DNA from: Candidatus Krumholzibacteriia bacterium
GTDB taxonomy: Bacteria > Krumholzibacteriota > Krumholzibacteriia > LZORAL124-64-63
Length of the DNA stretch: 6,203 nucleotides
Direction of reading: 5' to 3'
NCBI GenBank assembly: GCA_030590265.1
Contig: JAUUYW010000210.1
Location: forward strand, 1 to 6,203
Shown: piece after piece, positions 5,586 through 6,203 of the stretch
How the letters are laid out: the number at the start of each line of letters is the position of its first letter
Numbering within the stretch: the first letter of the stretch is position 1
Made by a program: the position numbers and the translations under genes
Notes under the pieces: generated by a model
Seen by the model: the letters and a program-made list of their open reading frames with translations, nothing else
Told to the model about the DNA's origin: nothing
Databases searched by the model: none

Positions 5586-6203
5586 AAACCCGGCATGCTT
5601 TTGTGGTTGATGTGAACAAGTGCACTGGTTGCCACGCCTGTGAAATGGCCTGCCAGATTGCCAATCAATTGCCACCGGATCGCCGTTGGCGTGAGGTGCG
5701 CACTTTCAACGAGTTGCACGTTCCAGGCGTGGAATTGATCCATTTGTCCATGGCCTGCAACCACTGCCATGATGCTCCGTGCATGGAGCAGTGTCCTGCC
5801 CTTGCTTACAACCGCGACGAAATTACCGGGGCGGTGCTCATCAACACAGACGCATGTCTCGGTTGTGGTTATTGCGCCTGGGTGTGTCCTTACGGGGCGC
5901 CCCGCATGGATGAAACCCGTGGTGTGATGACCAAATGCACCATGTGCCACGAGAAAGTACTGAGCAGTGACCAGCCTGCCTGTGTGACTGCCTGTCCCAC
6001 CGATGCTCTGGACTGGTGCCGGTTGCCGGATGCGGATTTGACCCAGGACGGACCCGGATTTGTCCAGGCAGGCACCGACCCAAGCATCCGTATCGAAGGG
6101 GTGCAGCCGGAGAGGCGTGTGCCGGAGATGAAAACCCTGCCTGCGTTGCCTCCATGGCAGCAATTGCGCCATGTCCTCACACCTCACATCACACTGGCCC
6201 ACG
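5582..6203 (+). CDS. DmsB/PhsB-like four-cluster [4Fe-4S] electron-transfer subunit (3' partial)
   Basis: The iron-sulfur partner of the preceding molybdoenzyme, passing electrons between its [4Fe-4S] site and a membrane anchor or other carrier. The ATG at 5582 overlaps the upstream TGA (ATGA), and GGAGGT (5567-5572) lies nine bases before it, so the two genes are translationally coupled. The 207 visible codons have no stop. Sixteen cysteines form four ferredoxin-type groups: C14/C17/C20/C24; C59/C62/C67/C71; C92/C95/C98/C102; C119/C122/C134/C138, the order and spacing of DmsB/NrfC/PsrB proteins. No signal peptide is visible: the N-terminus MKTRHAFVVDVNKC runs straight into the first cluster, consistent with a cytoplasmic complex. 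DmsB itself is about 205 residues, so the frame still open at 207 may end just outside the window or continue into a fused anchor domain. After about residue 146 the sequence is a proline-rich tail without clusters. Confidence 0.93.
   Translation, partial: MKTRHAFVVDVNKCTGCHACEMACQIANQLPPDRRWREVRTFNELHVPGVELIHLSMACNHCHDAPCMEQCPALAYNRDEITGAVLINTDACLGCGYCAWVCPYGAPRMDETRGVMTKCTMCHEKVLSSDQPACVTACPTDALDWCRLPDADLTQDGPGFVQAGTDPSIRIEGVQPERRVPEMKTLPALPPWQQLRHVLTPHITLAH

Noticed and set aside
5537..6202. A 221-codon minus-strand open frame near the right end
   Set aside because: It is opposite the four-cluster iron-sulfur subunit, whose 16 correctly spaced cysteines prove the plus-strand frame.

Overview
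The window is ordinary bacterial chromosome: dense genes, short spacers, Shine-Dalgarno sites and single-copy metabolic genes. No diagnostic RNA gene is present, so taxonomy is only a guess. An E. coli-type dihydroorotase, a secreted C-type-lectin-like protein, an orphan archaeal-type ATPase/nuclease and an anaerobic molybdenum enzyme together would suit a Gram-negative anaerobe or facultative anaerobe of the PVC or FCB lineages. This is an inference from gene content.

Layout. Positions 1-965 hold the 3' nine-tenths of pyrC (pyrimidine synthesis). Positions 966-1202 are a spacer carrying an imperfect array with a 54-bp period and 35-bp dyad-like units, ending just before a lone ATPase gene (1203-2633) of the ATPase_2/DUF234 type with a C-terminal PD-(D/E)xK-like motif. 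Converging on it is a small secreted C-type lectin fold protein (2677-3267, minus strand) that has lost all the usual disulfide cysteines but keeps galactose-type QPD and WND calcium/sugar motifs. A 272-bp divergent promoter region (3268-3539) separates it from a two-gene operon on the plus strand: a Cys-ligated molybdo/tungsto-bis-MGD oxidoreductase without a Tat signal (3540-5585), overlapping by 4 bases a four-cluster [4Fe-4S] electron-transfer subunit (5582 to the window end, incomplete).

How the genes work together. Only the last two clearly act together: the catalytic subunit exchanges electrons with the ferredoxin-like subunit, which in this family normally connects to a membrane anchor (DmsC or NrfD type) that would lie just outside the window. 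PyrC, the ATPase and the lectin-like protein look functionally independent. The ATPase and its upstream repeat array look like a self-contained cassette and are the most unusual part of the window.
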